64,000 nucleotides of DNA, from NCBI GenBank assembly GCA_018136815.1, contig CM030935.1:5834448-5898447 (forward strand), given 5' to 3'. Shown piece after piece: positions 62,547 to 64,000 of the stretch (position 1 is the stretch's first letter; the number at the start of each line of letters is the position of its first letter). Source of the stretch: Isochrysis galbana (lineage: Eukaryota; Haptophyta; Isochrysidales; Isochrysidaceae). Below the pieces are notes generated by a model. It saw only the letters and a list, made by a program, of their open reading frames with translations. It did not search any database and was not told where the DNA came from. Position numbers and translations under genes: made by a program.

Positions 62547-63756
62547 TCATTCCGTCTTCTTTGCGACGCAGTACTTGTGACGTGGGGGTACTCTCACGGC
62601 TTGCATGCAGCGATGTGAGCGCGAAAGTCCAAGTGTTTTAAAACTGTCGTGGTCCCGGTGGCCGAGCTCCGCCGTCCCATCCCGCACCCACAAGTGATTG
62701 CTCTTGGACACTTTGACTGGGTATCTCAAATCTCGGCGGTACGGCGAAGTCGGCGAGCCGACCGACGGATGGTCTTGGGAAAGCGGCGAGTCGTCGCTCG
62801 ATGAGTTCGGTTCAGAAATATCCGATTCCAGCAATTCTAGGCCAGGAAGGCTGTTCTCACGGCTCGGCTTGCAGTAGATGCTGAGCGTGGTGTCGTTATA
62901 ATCCCGGTGGCCGAGATCAGTCGCGCCGGCCCGCTCCCATGGCTGGTAGCTGCCAGTCACCTTGACCGGACGCCTCTCATCATGGTGGTAGGACGAAAAC
63001 GAGGAATCTACGGATAGCCGGCCTTGCGGTGAATCAGTCGGGGAAACCGGCACCGATATTTCTGATTCCAGCAACTCCATGCACGAGATGCTTTCCACCA
63101 GACTTGTCCTGTAAGAGGTGCCAAGGTCTTGGTCGTTGTGGTACCCTTTGTTGCGCGCCCCCTCGACAAACTCGTCCATGATTTGCACCACGGGCTGCAT
63201 ATCAGGACGATGGGCAGCATTGGTCTTTGCCTCAATCACGCTCGATTTCTCGCGCGCGTGCGTGCTGGCTGGTCGTGGGTCTCCAGCTCCAAAGCTACCG
63301 TGAGAAGGCTCCGGCTCTGACTCTTCTTGTGCGAAACCGGGATTGCATTCGAGCTCTGGCTCGAACTCGCGAGCGACGTCATAGCCGGGAAGCATGCAGT
63401 GCACCGGCGGCTGGGCGGCGAGCGCTGCCATCGGGAGCACGCTGCCGTTGCGTAAGCTGATTGACAAGGGCATGAGCTCGCCGCTCTCCCGGTGGCGCAA
63501 CCAGTACGTGATCTTGACCTGCGCGCAGCAAGAGGAGAGAGCTTAGCGGCGACTCGGGTAGGATCGGCAGCGGGCTTGCGATGGCGCCACACAGAGAGAA
63601 GGGCACGTGATGGCCTCCCTGCTCGCGCGCGCGCCACACACACACACACACACACACTCACTCACACACACGGTTCCATCCTCGACACGGTAGCTCTCTT
63701 GTCTGGTAGCGCCACGCTCTCCACCCTTTCCTCACCTCAGGTACGACGACGGCCAT
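62547..63756 (-). CDS. Protein with two ~85-aa tandem repeats, unknown function
   Basis: Two predicted exons: 63756-63736 (MAVVVPE only) and 63518-62547; the intron between them is GTGAGG...GCGCGCAG, phase 0, 217 bp (330 aa total). The N-terminus continues VKITYWLRHRESGELMPLSI, beta-strand-like. A negatively charged linker follows, then two repeats that share ELLESEIS/ELLESDIS, a DSP block, SSY-HHDERRPVKV / SPYRRDLRYPVKV, a W-containing turn and TDLGHRD / AELGHRD. No family recognised. The first exon is only 7 codons, which is why it is easily missed. CT-rich sense DNA precedes it. The extra upstream sequence contains a (CA)n run at 63637-63657, inside the intron. Confidence 0.6.
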
Positions 63757-64000
63757 CGGTGCGTGGAGTGTCTGCGTGGAGTGTCTGGGCGAGCGAGACC
63801 GATGAGCGGGCGGGAAGGCCACTGGGTGGCAGGAGAGGAAGGGAAAGGCGAGACGAGGAGAGGCGAGGCGAGGAGGGGAGAGGAGGGGAGGGGAGAGGAA
63901 AGGAGAGGAAAGGAGAGGAGAGGAGACGCAAGATGAAAGGAGAGGAGAGGAGGGGACGGGACGGGACGGGACGGGACGGGACGGGACGGGACGGGAGGCG
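63757..64000. repeat. GA/GGGAC-rich tract upstream of the repeat-protein gene
   Basis: AGGAGAGGAG-type repeats from 63825, ending in at least eight GGGAC units (63954-63995). Presumably promoter/5' UTR region plus microsatellite; the window ends here. Confidence 0.8.

Noticed and set aside
63954-64000. Telomere repeat at the window end
   Set aside because: GGGAC units are not a known telomere motif and continue a GA-rich promoter tract; the window is likely cut from a longer contig.

Overview
This window reads as nuclear DNA from a GC-rich unicellular eukaryote, probably a microalga. A haptophyte is my best guess (about 50% confidence), with pelagophytes and other algae or stramenopiles as alternatives. 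The evidence is: genes split by many short introns (roughly 50-250 bp) with GT-AG and occasional GC-AG ends, donors mostly of the GTGAG or GTGCG type, long CT/GA microsatellites, and LINE-type retroelements. An EttA-type ABC-F gene carrying an N-terminal presequence-like extension fits a plastid- or mitochondrion-bearing cell. There are no operons, no ribosome binding sites and no CRISPR arrays.

Layout. 1-1139: repeats and flank. 1140-3026 (-): PP2A scaffold subunit A. 3.4-4.2 kb: CT/C tracts. 4.57-5.08 kb (-): LINE fragment. 5.4-6.06 kb: dispersed GC-rich repeat. 6072-8395: three tandem copies of a ~730-bp LTR-like element separated by identical-length 65-bp spacers; a fourth copy sits at 16917-17600. 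9572-14118 (+): membrane-anchored glycosyltransferase with two GT-like halves. 15311-15796 (-): small acidic-repeat protein; its paralogue at 16.7-17.7 kb is broken by the fourth LTR-like copy. 18869-25105 (+): 18-exon membrane protein with an IQ motif and three C2 domains. 29329-38733 (+): giant (~3030 aa) protein with an N-terminal ubiquitin-like domain and a DUF3638/DUF3645-type ATPase core. 41023-44750 (+): EttA-like ABC-F ATPase. 45.3-49.3 kb: LINE 5' fragment, then a 2.8-kb 5'-truncated LINE with reverse transcriptase. 49625-52759 (+): membrane-anchored sulfatase. 53.4-57.85 kb: nest of LINE pieces in both orientations around an intact cysteine phosphatase gene (55353-55892, -). 58397-59900 (-): secreted cysteine-repeat protein assembled from five exons. 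60.5-61.2 kb (-): zinc-finger exon. 62547-63756 (-): protein with two ~85-aa repeats.

How it fits together. The cellular genes belong to unrelated pathways: phosphatase signalling (PP2A-A, PFA-DSP), cell-surface or Golgi sugar/sulfate chemistry (glycosyltransferase, sulfatase, secreted Cys-repeat protein), calcium/membrane biology (C2-IQ protein), organellar translation (EttA-like) and a ubiquitin-linked ATPase of unknown role. They are separated by transposable-element debris.

The most unusual object is the LTR-like element. It has TG...CA ends, and a filled/empty site comparison shows a 5-bp target duplication. It also carries tRNA-type Pol III A- and B-box motifs inside the repeat, which recalls the Cassandra class of TRIM retrotransposons but with tRNA-like rather than 5S sequence. 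All splice models were read by eye from frame continuity and intron borders, so individual exon ends are predictions.
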